This document shows, piece after piece, positions 47,329 through 55,202 of a stretch of 64,000 nt of DNA. The stretch's first letter is position 1; the number at the start of each line of letters is the position of its first letter. The DNA is from Pusillimonas sp. (GTDB lineage Bacteria; Pseudomonadota; Gammaproteobacteria; Burkholderiales; Burkholderiaceae_B), in NCBI RefSeq assembly GCF_029263785.1, contig NZ_JAJUFE010000003.1, positions 1 to 64,000 on the forward strand, given 5' to 3'. A program made the translations under genes and the position numbers. A model generated the notes under the pieces. That model saw only the letters and a program-made list of their open reading frames with translations. It searched no databases and had not been told where the DNA came from.

Positions 47329-47471
47329 GGCAAAATTGGGAACACGAAGCGAGAGTTCTTGTAGCTCTGCTTCATCGTGATGAGGAACACCTGAGCGAAG
47401 CTGCCGTTATTCAAAGCAAATGCTACGAACAATTTCAGTAGAATATATGCAGGCCACAAAGGGTTATCAAG

Positions 47472-48089
47472 GTGTTCAAAAAAATTAGCTACAAATTAAA
47501 GCGGATATTGTTCAAGTTGTCTCCCAAACTGGCCGAGAAACTGAATATCTCGTTCCCGTTTCGTTCGCGTGACCGTGATTTTCTTGAAAATGAAGTCTTC
47601 GCCTACCTGAATACATATTTGGGCACGGCGGACAAGTCACGCAGACTGTTGTTTGTTGGACTGGACAAGCATAACTGGCACTACCATCGCCTGTTGAACC
47701 TGACATTCCACACGATCGACATCGACAGGCGAAGTGCCCGCTATGGCCAGGAGGGGTTGCATTGCACGGGTAGCGCAACAAGCCTTCAAGAGTATTACGA
47801 GCCAGAATATTTTGACGCTGTCGTGGCCAACGGCATGATCGGTTTTGGCATCAACACCTTAGAAGATTTTGATGCCATGCTCGCCGGAATTGCCCATATC
47901 AGCAAGCCTGGCGCCGTCGTGGTGCTAGGGTATAGCGATCTTCCGGAGCGCGTCCGGTTTGTACCGTCTGGCGCCGGCTCCCTCGGGCGATTCCGCGAGT
48001 TCACTCCGCCAATTCCCGCCATGGACTCCCCACAGCATCAAGTCTTAAATGAGTTCAGGCACAGATACTGGTTTTTGCAGCGCCTGTAA
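47472..48089 (+). CDS. Orphan methyltransferase-like protein
   Basis: Protein of 205 residues starting at GTG, with AAAGGG about 8 nt upstream. It looks like a class I SAM-dependent methyltransferase of reduced form: strand LLFVGLDKHN in place of motif I, HTIDIDRRSARYG with the acidic residue after strand 2, YFDAVVANGMIGFGINTLED and ISKPGAVVVLGYS resembling motifs II and III. The glycine-rich loop is atypical, so SAM binding is uncertain. The first 60 bases are AT-rich and Lys-rich, unlike the neighbours. It stands alone between the nucleotidase and the tRNA; it may be horizontally acquired. Confidence 0.55.
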   Translation: MFKKISYKLKRILFKLSPKLAEKLNISFPFRSRDRDFLENEVFAYLNTYLGTADKSRRLLFVGLDKHNWHYHRLLNLTFHTIDIDRRSARYGQEGLHCTGSATSLQEYYEPEYFDAVVANGMIGFGINTLEDFDAMLAGIAHISKPGAVVVLGYSDLPERVRFVPSGAGSLGRFREFTPPIPAMDSPQHQVLNEFRHRYWFLQRL

Positions 48090-48179
48090 TGCATACAATG
48101 CCGATGATTCATATTCGTGGGGTTCGCAACAGTATGCGAATGCCACATGCCAATGTTTCGTACCAACTTTAAATGTATC

Positions 48180-48208
48180 TTGCGCGAGATTAAAAAACAC
48201 GCTATAGT
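48180..48208 (+). promoter_or_regulatory. Promoter of tRNA-Val
   Basis: TTGCGC (48180-48185) and TATAGT (48203-48208) are separated by 17 bp. The -10 box ends 12 bp before the tRNA, as expected for a stable-RNA promoter. Confidence 0.7.
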
Positions 48209-48220
48209 TACGTTCTTTAC

Positions 48221-48297
48221 AGGCGGTTAGCTCAGTTGGTTAGAGCGCTACGTTGACATCGTAGAGGTCGCTGGTTCGAATCCAGTACTGCCTACCA
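48221..48297 (+). tRNA. tRNA-Val (GAC)
   Basis: Cloverleaf of 77 nt with encoded CCA. The acceptor arms AGGCGGT and ACTGCCT pair with one G-U; the D-arm contains TAGCTCAGTTGGTTAGAGC; the anticodon stem CTACG/CGTAG encloses TTGACAT, giving anticodon GAC at 48255-48257; the T-arm is CTGGTTCGAATCCAG; discriminator A. Directly downstream begins a stretch of insertion-sequence remnants. Confidence 0.96.
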
Positions 48298-48358
48298 TCC
48301 CCACCTCCCGCACCGGGCTTTCCCAGGCCCTTCCCAATAAACGGGTGAAGGGCACTCA

Positions 48359-48622
48359 TCAGACACGGTGCATCACGCCGTCCCAACCGCGTAGGGCCAG
48401 GACCCTTAGCCGGTAATTTTCAAAAATTCCTTAAGCCAAACGCCCTGCGCGAGATCATTTCCATCTTGGTATGGAAGCCCTCTGTGATGCCGTTGGACTT
48501 GGTGAAGCGCCACATTCGCACGATCAGTTCGAGCTACGCCCGAAGCGTTTGGGCCAACGGCCTGTAGCCTTGATCTGCAGCCCCACCCGGAGGCCACGCC
48601 CGGAGCGCTTGGGCCAACGTCT
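48359..48622 (-). pseudogene. ISL3-family transposase C-terminal fragment, decayed
   Basis: Reading leftward, the frame gives LIVRMWRFTKSNGITEGF, then HTKMEMISRRAFGLRNF, and after a one-base shift ENYRLRVLALRGWDGVMHRV and a stop at 48361-48359. This is the conserved C-terminus of ISL3-family transposases (ARMWRF...NGITEGFHTKME...FRNF.NYRLRV). The shift is explained by one extra T in a T5 run (48422-48426 on the other strand). A TAG stop (48536-48534) replaces the expected Trp. The upstream part is missing, apart from a duplicated piece at 48593-48619. The element is dead. Confidence 0.82.
48533..48619. repeat. 27-bp direct repeat, two copies 60 bp apart, inside the transposase remnant
   Basis: 48533-48559 and 48593-48619 differ at three of 27 positions. 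Both encode LAQTLRA/LAQALRA on the minus strand, a transposase segment. The spacing of exactly 60 bp keeps the frame. The right copy keeps the Trp codon that is TAG in the left copy. This suggests two different transposase copies were joined here, or a local duplication that then diverged. Confidence 0.7.
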
Positions 48623-48636
48623 GGCTATTCCCCGTT

Positions 48637-48712
48637 AAACGGGGATGCGCATTTCCGAGACACGGTTGATCACACAGTTTCAACCACACTGGGTTGGACC
48701 CTGCTAATTGTC
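48637..48712 (-). mobile_element. Second ISL3-type 3' end remnant
   Basis: Starting AAACGGGGATGCGC, this stretch matches the end of the first remnant (48339 onward, AAACGGGTGAAGGGC). On the minus strand it can be read as QCG-stop-NCVINRVSE, equivalent to the transposase terminus CGWDGVINRV with Trp changed to TGA, preceded by DN-stop-Q for DNYR. It is much diverged and is oriented like the first copy. Confidence 0.6.
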
Positions 48713-48715
48713 ATG

Positions 48716-48790
48716 AACCGGGGATGAGCAGTGGTTGCAGGCGGTGGTCGCACCCGTTCCAACCGCAGGGCGCCAGAGGCACATTCCATT
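48716..48790 (-). mobile_element. Third ISL3-type 3' end remnant
   Basis: Starting AACCGGGGATGAGCAG, it aligns with the two preceding ends and reads APCGWNGCDHRLQ on the minus strand, equivalent to the family's CGWDGVMHRV end. It is the most diverged of the three stacked copies and lies about 40 bp downstream of the prpB-like gene's stop. Together with 48298-48358 (terminal-repeat-like bases GGGCTTTCCC and CTTCCCAATAAACGGG) these fill the gene-free gap between tRNA-Val and 48829. Confidence 0.5.
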
Positions 48791-48828
48791 AGCGGGGAAT
48801 CCGCTCAGCCTATTGGCTTTTGATTGCA

Positions 48829-49740
48829 CTAGGTATTTTCAGCGCCCTTGCGAAAAAGTGAGTCCAGGTGCTGTTCAAATTCGTGGTATCCGATGCGCTC
48901 GTAGAGTTCTTCTCGAGTTTGCATCAAGTCGACCACATTTCGTTGATGCCCGTCTTTACGAATGGCCTCGTATACCGATTCTGCCGCTTTGTTCATCGCC
49001 CGGAAGGCCGATAGTGGATACAGAACCATGGCCACCCCGACGCTAGCCAGTTCCTCGACGGAAAACAGCGGGGTCTTGCCGAATTCGGTGATATTCGCCA
49101 ATACCGGGACTTGCAAGGTATCGGTAAAAGCGGCGTAAGTATCAAGATCGGTTACTGCCTCGGCAAAAATAGCGTCGGCACCTGCTTCAACACAGGCGCC
49201 GGCGCGATCAAGCGCTGCCCGAAGCCCTTCTGACGCCAGTGCATCTGTTCGGGCGATCAGGTAGAAATTGTCGTCCGTGCGTGCGTCGACCGCAGCCTTG
49301 ATCCGGTCGGCCATTTCCTGCGTGCTGACGATCTCTTTACCGGGTCGGTGGCCACATCGTTTCGCCCCGACCTGGTCTTCGATGTGGCAGGCGGCCGCAC
49401 CAAACTTGATCAGACTCTTGATGGTGCGCGCAATGTTGAATGCTGATGGGCCGAAGCCCGTATCGATGTCTACCACCAGAGGCACATCGCATACGTCGGT
49501 GATTCTTCTTACATCTATCAGGACGTCGTCGAGCGTATTGATTCCGAGATCCGGAAGGCCCAATGACCCGGCAGCAACGCCTCCGCCCGAAAGATAGATA
49601 GCCCGATAGCCGGCCCGCTTGGCCAGCAGTGCGTGATTGGCATTGATGGTGCCGATGATTTGCAGGGGAGACTCTGCAGCGAGGGCGGCGCGAAACTGTG
49701 CTCCGGGGCTTGGAAGGGGCGACGTCTTGTTCTGGGGCAT
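48829..49740 (-). CDS. prpB: Isocitrate lyase/PEP mutase family protein, PrpB-like
   Basis: TIM-barrel lyase of 303 residues. [40 protein letters not shown] (catalytic loop with Cys) and [10 protein letters not shown] match methylisocitrate lyase (PrpB), which splits 2-methylisocitrate into pyruvate and succinate. prpC and the methylaconitate genes are not nearby; instead it is last in a minus-strand set with a dioxygenase-like protein, a CoA ligase and an EthD protein. It may therefore act on another branched hydroxy-diacid, as dimethylmalate lyase does. The gene symbol is tentative. Confidence 0.78.
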   Translation of the reverse strand: MPQNKTSPLPSPGAQFRAALAAESPLQIIGTINANHALLAKRAGYRAIYLSGGGVAAGSLGLPDLGINTLDDVLIDVRRITDVCDVPLVVDIDTGFGPSAFNIARTIKSLIKFGAAACHIEDQVGAKRCGHRPGKEIVSTQEMADRIKAAVDARTDDNFYLIARTDALASEGLRAALDRAGACVEAGADAIFAEAVTDLDTYAAFTDTLQVPVLANITEFGKTPLFSVEELASVGVAMVLYPLSAFRAMNKAAESVYEAIRKDGHQRNVVDLMQTREELYERIGYHEFEQHLDSLFRKGAENT

Positions 49741-49829
49741 GGGTGCAAGAAAAGGTTCATGCCGCAGGCGAGTTGGTCTGTATGCCTGCGGCCAGTAAGT
49801 ATGACTTTAGCCGATAGCCTGGGGTTGCG

Positions 49830-50450
49830 TCATGCCCGTTCAACATAGGGAGACATTTCCTGGCCAATTCGGGCTCGCCATTGCGAATAGGGCTCATAAC
49901 CCTCGCTTTCCTCACACATTTTGTGCGTGACTTCGTAAATCTGCTCGTCAGACTGAGTCAGGTCGAGGGGAATCAGGAAGGGCTGCTTTATGTACCAGTC
50001 GGTATCAACAAAAAACTCGAGGTTGTTTCCCTCGGGGTCGTGTGCGTAGATGCTCCAGGCAATGCCGTGATTTGCGGGGAAAATGCTTTCTCCGCCATAT
50101 TCGAGCAACTTGGCATGGACGTGGCGAAGGTCGTCAAGCGTGCCCAGCTTGAAGGAAATCTGATTGATGCTGGGCCCGAATTGGGGATTTGCTGTGTTGC
50201 CAGGAAGATTGTCCGGCCGCCCGGTGGCCAGCACGATCTGGTGATGGTCGAGCGGATCGCGTGAAAGAAATACCAAATTCATGCCGCCGGCATGACCGCG
50301 GTCGGTAACTGTGAATCCCAGTACGTTCGTGTAGAAATCCTCCATTGCCGACAGGTTCCTGACGCTGATGCCCATGTGGCTGAACTTGAGATTGACGGCA
50401 CGCTTTGTGGCTTGGGATGGCGAACGGACTTGTGCGGTAACGTCGTTCAT
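49830..50450 (-). CDS. VOC family extradiol dioxygenase-like protein
   Basis: Single-unit vicinal-oxygen-chelate protein of 206 residues. Possible 2-His-1-Glu metal site: His in LKFSHMGISVRNL near the N-terminus, His in DPLDHHQIVLATGR in the middle and Glu in AHDPEGNNLEFFVDT. These positions match type I extradiol catechol dioxygenases and relatives such as glyoxalase. It could cleave a catecholic ring; the substrate is unknown. The start ATG 50450 has AAGGAGACAAGGAC directly upstream; an earlier in-frame ATG at 50531 has not. It sits between the CoA ligase and the PrpB-like gene. Confidence 0.78.
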   Translation of the reverse strand: MNDVTAQVRSPSQATKRAVNLKFSHMGISVRNLSAMEDFYTNVLGFTVTDRGHAGGMNLVFLSRDPLDHHQIVLATGRPDNLPGNTANPQFGPSINQISFKLGTLDDLRHVHAKLLEYGGESIFPANHGIAWSIYAHDPEGNNLEFFVDTDWYIKQPFLIPLDLTQSDEQIYEVTHKMCEESEGYEPYSQWRARIGQEMSPYVERA

Positions 50451-50574
50451 GTCCTTGTCTCCTTTATGGATTGTAATGATCAGCGCCGGACTCAGACGCA
50501 ATTTGGTGCAGCTCCAATATCTTCCGGCCACGGCCTCTTGCTGTCAATGTGCAGTGGTTCAACAAGGGGCTTGT

Positions 50575-52137
50575 TTATGCCGGCTTTTTGGCCGGTTCCA
50601 GGATTGTTTGGGGAACCAGGCCGTATAGCTGACGTTTCAACACTTTGCCCGTCGCATTCTTGGGCATTTGATCGATGAAAACATAGTGTTTAGGACGTTT
50701 GAACCGGGCTATCTGGCTGAGGCAACGGGCCTCAAGCGCTTCGGCCGTAACCTGTGAGTCGTCCTGGCATACGACAAATGCAAGCACCGATTCGCCCCAT
50801 TCCGGGTCGGGAATTCCGATGACGGCTACCTCGGTTACACGCGGGTCCTGCATCAATGCTTCTTCGACTTCACGTGGATAGATGTTGGTTCCACCACTGA
50901 TTATGACGTCCTTTGAACGGTCCATCAGGTAAAGCAACCCACGCTCGTCGAGCATTCCCACATCGCCGGTATGCAGCTTTCCGTCGGCGAGCGTGTCTTC
51001 GGTGGCTTGAGGCTTATTCCAGTAACCCTGCATCACTGTGGGCCCGGCCACCAGGATTTCACCCGCCTGACCGATACCTAGTGGGTGCCCGGAGCCATCT
51101 GCGATGGAGATCTCGATGCTGGTCTGGGGATAGCCTACAGAAGAGAGAAAGTCGTCGTCGCCAAGTTCTACCGCGCGGGCTATCTGGCTTGCTGTTTGAG
51201 CGGTAATTGACATCGGGGATTCGCCCTGACCGTAGATCTGTGCAATGCGAGGGCCCAAGGCCTGTACGGCTCGCTTGATATCCTCGACATAGAATGGCGC
51301 GCCAGCCACGATTACTGTGCGCAGCCCCGGAAGCGCGATGGCGTGTTCCCTTACATATTTTACGAGCCGATTGACCATTGTCGGTGCTGCAAAGAGGCTG
51401 ACGTTATGGTGTTGCTGCAGCAGCCGGCTGGTTTCCGAGGCGTCGAATCCGCCGCTCGATGGCACCAGCTGGAGGGCTCCCTTGAGGAAAAACGGCACGC
51501 TGTACAAGCCACTGCCATGTGACATTGGCGCGGCATGCAGCAGCACATCCGATTCACTTACGGCCTGAACGTCGGCATAGAAGTTCAGTGCCATGTTGAC
51601 CAGGTTAGAGTGAGACAAGACCACCCCCTTGGGGCGCCCCGTCGTGCCACTGGTATAAAAAAGCCATGCCGGCAGTTCGCCATGTTTGCCAGGGTTCGAC
51701 ATATTTTCAAGGCAGGGCCCGGTTTTTGCTTCCTGGAAGCTGGTGGCGCCAACATCCATCACCTTCAGATCTTCAATGGACCGCGTCAGGGGAAGCAGAT
51801 TGTCGTACAGGCCACTGTCAGTCAGGCAAAGCCTGGATCGGGAGTCTTGCAAGATGAATTCGATCTCTTTGGCATGCAGCTTGTTATTGACCGGAACCAC
51901 ACACAATTGTGCGTGCCAGGCGGCCAGCATTGCCTGCGCATAATCGCTGCAGTTCCTCATGACCAGTGTCACCCGGTCGCCGGGATTCAATCCCAGGTCC
52001 CGCCGCAGCAGATACGCCAAGGCTCGAACGCTTCGGTCGAGCTGTGCATACGTGATAGGCGTTGAGGTGCCCGAGGCTAGTGCGGGCCTGTCGGCGTATA
52101 TTTGCACACTTCGCTGAAATAATCGGCCCAGATGCAT
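50575..52137 (-). CDS. AMP-dependent acyl-CoA ligase
   Basis: Acyl/aryl-CoA synthetase of 520 residues. P-loop LFYTSGTTGRPKGVVLSH, QIYGQGESPM in the adenylate area, LHTGDVGMLDERGLLYLMDR and C-terminal lysine region NATGKVLKRQL. It activates an unknown carboxylic acid with ATP and CoA. The start MHLGRLFQRSVQIY is chosen because AGGAG precedes it by 7 nt; an in-frame ATG at 52170 exists. It is 42 bp downstream of the EthD-like gene and in the same operon as the VOC protein. Confidence 0.88.
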   Translation of the reverse strand: MHLGRLFQRSVQIYADRPALASGTSTPITYAQLDRSVRALAYLLRRDLGLNPGDRVTLVMRNCSDYAQAMLAAWHAQLCVVPVNNKLHAKEIEFILQDSRSRLCLTDSGLYDNLLPLTRSIEDLKVMDVGATSFQEAKTGPCLENMSNPGKHGELPAWLFYTSGTTGRPKGVVLSHSNLVNMALNFYADVQAVSESDVLLHAAPMSHGSGLYSVPFFLKGALQLVPSSGGFDASETSRLLQQHHNVSLFAAPTMVNRLVKYVREHAIALPGLRTVIVAGAPFYVEDIKRAVQALGPRIAQIYGQGESPMSITAQTASQIARAVELGDDDFLSSVGYPQTSIEISIADGSGHPLGIGQAGEILVAGPTVMQGYWNKPQATEDTLADGKLHTGDVGMLDERGLLYLMDRSKDVIISGGTNIYPREVEEALMQDPRVTEVAVIGIPDPEWGESVLAFVVCQDDSQVTAEALEARCLSQIARFKRPKHYVFIDQMPKNATGKVLKRQLYGLVPQTILEPAKKPA

Positions 52138-52179
52138 CGCAGACTCCTGCTTGAGAGGGGAGGTCGACAAGACACCTGT

Positions 52180-52509
52180 TTACTTGAACTCAGTGCTTTC
52201 GTAATTGATGTGAGTCACCACACCATTGAAAAGCGGTTTCACACGTTCGGCGAACTGCGCCCGTAGTTCCTGACGCCTTGTGGTGGCCAACGCGGCGTCA
52301 ATGGCTTCTGAAGATTCGAAGCTGATCCGGACGGTTGCATATATATCAAGGTCGTCCGTTTCGAAGTAATAGGGTCGTTCGAGCTGGGCCGACACCACAC
52401 CCGGGAGGCCGGAAAAACCTGCAACGACTTCACCGAGTTCGTGCAAAAACTGTTCTGATTTTCCTTCAATCGGACGACCCAGGAAGTAGGCGTAGCGTGT
52501 TGCAGGCAT
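52180..52509 (-). CDS. EthD family small protein
   Basis: Protein of 109 residues with the ferredoxin-like dimeric alpha/beta barrel pattern: YAYFLGRPIEGKSEQFLHEL, then VSAQLERPYYFETDDLDIYATVRISFES, then an ending with AQFAERVKPLFNG. EthD-like proteins accompany ether or aromatic degradation systems; some are isomerases or cyclases, many are unknown. It is first in the minus-strand set 52509-48829. Confidence 0.65.
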   Translation of the reverse strand: MPATRYAYFLGRPIEGKSEQFLHELGEVVAGFSGLPGVVSAQLERPYYFETDDLDIYATVRISFESSEAIDAALATTRRQELRAQFAERVKPLFNGVVTHINYESTEFK

Positions 52510-52695
52510 GTTTTTGTCTCCTAAGCAGGTGATTGAACCACGAACCTTTTGACCGGCAAGTGTATGCGTAGCCAGCCGGTGGACAAAGTGTTTTCGTCAG
52601 TGAGCGGAAAATGCAACGCCGATCAGATCGTTCACCGGGATTGATTTTCGTATTGGCATAGTTTCGGACTGTGTGTACGATGAAGCGCGCATGAC

Positions 52696-52718
52696 AAGCG
52701 GACGTATCGCTTCCGCTT
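52696..52718. promoter_or_regulatory. Inverted repeat in the divergent control region, possible operator
   Basis: AAGCGG and CCGCTT, 11 bp apart, in the 248-bp gap between the EthD-like and FAH genes. TATACT (52718-52723), a good -10 hexamer for the FAH gene, overlaps its right end. No regulator gene is encoded in the neighbourhood. The rest of the gap (52510-52690) shows nothing else recognisable. Confidence 0.3.
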
Positions 52719-52757
52719 ATACTGCAAAGCATCGACGAATAACAATCAGGAGGAACG

Positions 52758-53594
52758 ATGAAACTACTGCGATTTGGCCCGGTTGGGCAAGAAAAGACGG
52801 GCGCACTTGATGCTCAGGGCGGCATCCGTGATCTATCAAGCCTGGTGCCCGACCTTACCCCCGAATGGCTGGCGCCAGACCGCCTCAAAGCCCTGCGGGC
52901 GGTCAATCTTGAAGCATTCCCCGTGGTCAGCAGTTCGGTCAGGCTAGGTACGCCCATCAGCGGAGTACGTCAGTTTCTTGCTATCGGGCTGAATTATCGC
53001 AAGCATGCTGAAGAAGCCGGAATGGACATTCCCAAAGAGCCAGTGGTGTTTACCAAGGCCATTACGTCGCTGTCTGGTCCCAATGACGACATTGTCCTGC
53101 CAGATGGATCCCAAGAATGTGACTGGGAAATAGAACTGGGTTTTGTCATGGGCACTACGGCGCGCAAAGTGCCGGTCGATCAGGCCCTTGATTATGTTGC
53201 CGGATATTGTCTCGCCAACGATGTCTCCGAGCGTCATTGGCAGATCAAGCGAGGCGGGCAGTGGACAAAAGGAAAAAGCTTTGACACGTTTGGCCCAATA
53301 GGCCCGTGGCTGGTCACCACCGACGAGATTCCAAATCCGCAAACGCTTGAAATGGAGCTCAAGGTCAATGGTGAAACGCGGCAAAAAAGCAATACGGCCG
53401 ATATGATTTTCACGGTGGCCGAAATCGTCTCCCATTTGAGCCAGTTCATGACCCTTCTTCCGGGTGATGTCGTCATCACGGGCACCCCCTCTGGCGTAGG
53501 CTTGGGAATGAAGCCGCCGCAATTCCTGAAGAAGGGCGATTTGGTCACCTTGAGTATCGAGCAACTGGGCACCCAGACGCAAAAAGTGGTCTAG
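52758..53594 (+). CDS. Fumarylacetoacetate hydrolase family protein
   Basis: Enzyme of 278 residues with the FAH fold: FLAIGLNYRKHAEEAGM, FTKAITSLSGPNDDIVLP, ECDWEIELGFVMG with metal-binding acids, TKGKSFDTFGPIGPWLV and VITGTPSGVGLGMKPP. The family contains hydrolases, decarboxylases and hydratases that act on ring-cleavage products and beta-diketo acids. It is divergent from the EthD-ligase-VOC set and probably works with it. AGGAGG lies 5 nt before the ATG. Confidence 0.88.
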   Translation: MKLLRFGPVGQEKTGALDAQGGIRDLSSLVPDLTPEWLAPDRLKALRAVNLEAFPVVSSSVRLGTPISGVRQFLAIGLNYRKHAEEAGMDIPKEPVVFTKAITSLSGPNDDIVLPDGSQECDWEIELGFVMGTTARKVPVDQALDYVAGYCLANDVSERHWQIKRGGQWTKGKSFDTFGPIGPWLVTTDEIPNPQTLEMELKVNGETRQKSNTADMIFTVAEIVSHLSQFMTLLPGDVVITGTPSGVGLGMKPPQFLKKGDLVTLSIEQLGTQTQKVV

Positions 53595-53640
53595 TCCTGG
53601 TCCGTTCTTTCCCATGTTGCCGTTACATCAAGGAGACCCT

Positions 53641-54267
53641 ATGGATGTGCTCGACGCAATAAAGACTCGCACCACCACCCAGTTTTTTGACAGGGAAAAA
53701 TCCTTGTCCGACGCCGAAATCAAAGAGTTGGCAGAGTTCGCTCTCGAGGCGCCTTCATCGTTTAACTTGCAGCAAACGCGGCTCATCGCTGTAACCGACC
53801 CGCAAGCCAAAGAGCGACTCAAGGCGGCGGCATGGAATCAGCCCAAAGTGGCTGACGCCGCAGCAACGTTTATTATCCTGGGCGATCTCGGGGCGCTTGA
53901 CAAGCATCCCGAGCTAATAGAGCGTGCCATGCGTCAAGGGGTGGTGCCCGAGCCAGTAGGGGCCAAAATGATCAAAGGGGCCCGGGATTATTACAGCGTC
54001 GGCCGGCAACGCATTCATGAAGAAGCCATACGTTCAGCATCGCTGGCGGCGATGAACCTCATGTTGGCAGCCCATGCCAAGGGATACGGTTGTGGGCCGA
54101 TGATCGGTTTTGAGGCCGACAAGGTTAAGGCGGAATTCAATATTCCTGACCGCTATGTGGTCGTGTTGCTGATAGCCGTTGGTTACGCGCTGCCGGGTAA
54201 CCCGGCCCGAAAACCCCGCCTGACCGTCGACGAGGCGCTATCGTTTAATACTTGTGGTTCGTTTTGA
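53641..54267 (+). CDS. Nitroreductase family protein
   Basis: FMN-type oxidoreductase of 208 residues. IKTRTTTQFFDREKSLSDAEI and LAEFALEAPSSFNLQQTRLIAV at the N-terminus and MLAAHAKGYGCGPMIGFEADKV later are typical of NAD(P)H nitroreductases. AAGGAG precedes the ATG. It is 46 bp after the FAH gene, likely co-transcribed. The substrate is unknown. Confidence 0.85.
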   Translation: MDVLDAIKTRTTTQFFDREKSLSDAEIKELAEFALEAPSSFNLQQTRLIAVTDPQAKERLKAAAWNQPKVADAAATFIILGDLGALDKHPELIERAMRQGVVPEPVGAKMIKGARDYYSVGRQRIHEEAIRSASLAAMNLMLAAHAKGYGCGPMIGFEADKVKAEFNIPDRYVVVLLIAVGYALPGNPARKPRLTVDEALSFNTCGSF

Positions 54268-54278
54268 CGCGTACGTGC

Positions 54279-55187
54279 TTATTTGCCGGCCCTGATTCGT
54301 TCTGACCTGCGGCGCAACAGTTCGAGTACCAGCAGCAGGCAGATCGACATCAGGATCAGCAAAGTTGCCACCGCTAAAATACTGGGATTGATCTGTTCGC
54401 GCAGGCCCGAGAACATGCGTCGGGGAATGGTGGTTTGTTCCGGGCCGGCAAGAAACAGTACCAATACGACCTCATCGAAAGAAGTCACGAACGCAAGCAG
54501 GGCGCCGGAAATCACTCCCGGCCGTATGACCGGCACCACAACGTCGATAAAGGCGCGTACCGGAGAGGCCCCCAGGTTCAGGCCTGCATGGTAAAGCGAG
54601 CGGTCAAAGCCGGATAAAGTGGCAGTGACTGTCAAGACAACAAAAGGGACTCCCAGCACAGCATGGGCAATGATCACCCCCGGAAAGGTGGCCACCAGAT
54701 TGAATCGGGTGAAAAAGAAGAACATGCCGGCAGCGACGATAATCAGGGGTACGATCATCGGTGCCAGCAATAGCGCCGTGATGGGGCGCCGCCAGGGCAT
54801 GTCGGGGCTGGATAACCCCAAGGCGGCCACTGTTCCCAAGACAGTGGCAATAGCTGTGGAACTCAGCCCGATTACAAGACTGTTTCGAATTGCCATGAGC
54901 CAGATGTTGCTCTCGAACACCGCGTTGTACCACTTTGTCGAATAAGCACCAGTTTCCAGGCGTAGCATTCCAGGCGTGAAGCTGAAAAATGGCTCCGCAT
55001 TGAAAGACAGGGGGATCACAACCAGGATGGGAACCATCAGGAACGCGAGCGCACCCCATGCGGCGATGCGAAGCGCCCACCGGCCAACCGCCTGGCTTGC
55101 AAGTTGGCCCGGCCCGGGCTGAAGCCTGAGATCGTTTCGCGGTATGGAGTGCCTGGTATCCTGGTTCGGACTCATCGACTTGCGCAT
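54279..55187 (-). CDS. ABC transporter permease, PotC-like
   Basis: Inner-membrane protein of 302 residues with about six helices and the EAA loop GLNLGASPVRAFIDVVVPVIRPGV. The N-terminus has a long polar lead before AAWGALAFLMVPILVVIPLSF. It is the second permease and last gene of the four-gene importer operon 58611-54279, and belongs to the polyamine/spermidine-putrescine/opine group. Confidence 0.88.
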   Translation of the reverse strand: MRKSMSPNQDTRHSIPRNDLRLQPGPGQLASQAVGRWALRIAAWGALAFLMVPILVVIPLSFNAEPFFSFTPGMLRLETGAYSTKWYNAVFESNIWLMAIRNSLVIGLSSTAIATVLGTVAALGLSSPDMPWRRPITALLLAPMIVPLIIVAAGMFFFFTRFNLVATFPGVIIAHAVLGVPFVVLTVTATLSGFDRSLYHAGLNLGASPVRAFIDVVVPVIRPGVISGALLAFVTSFDEVVLVLFLAGPEQTTIPRRMFSGLREQINPSILAVATLLILMSICLLLVLELLRRRSERIRAGK

Positions 55188-55202
55188 GATTCTCGATTTG
55201 AA

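Noticed and set aside
48406-48597. 63-codon minus-strand frame downstream of tRNA-Val
   Set aside because: It is out of register with the transposase reading, which explains the sequence better.
48735-49046. 103-codon plus-strand frame
   Set aside because: It overlaps an IS remnant and the end of the PrpB-like gene on the other strand; no motif.
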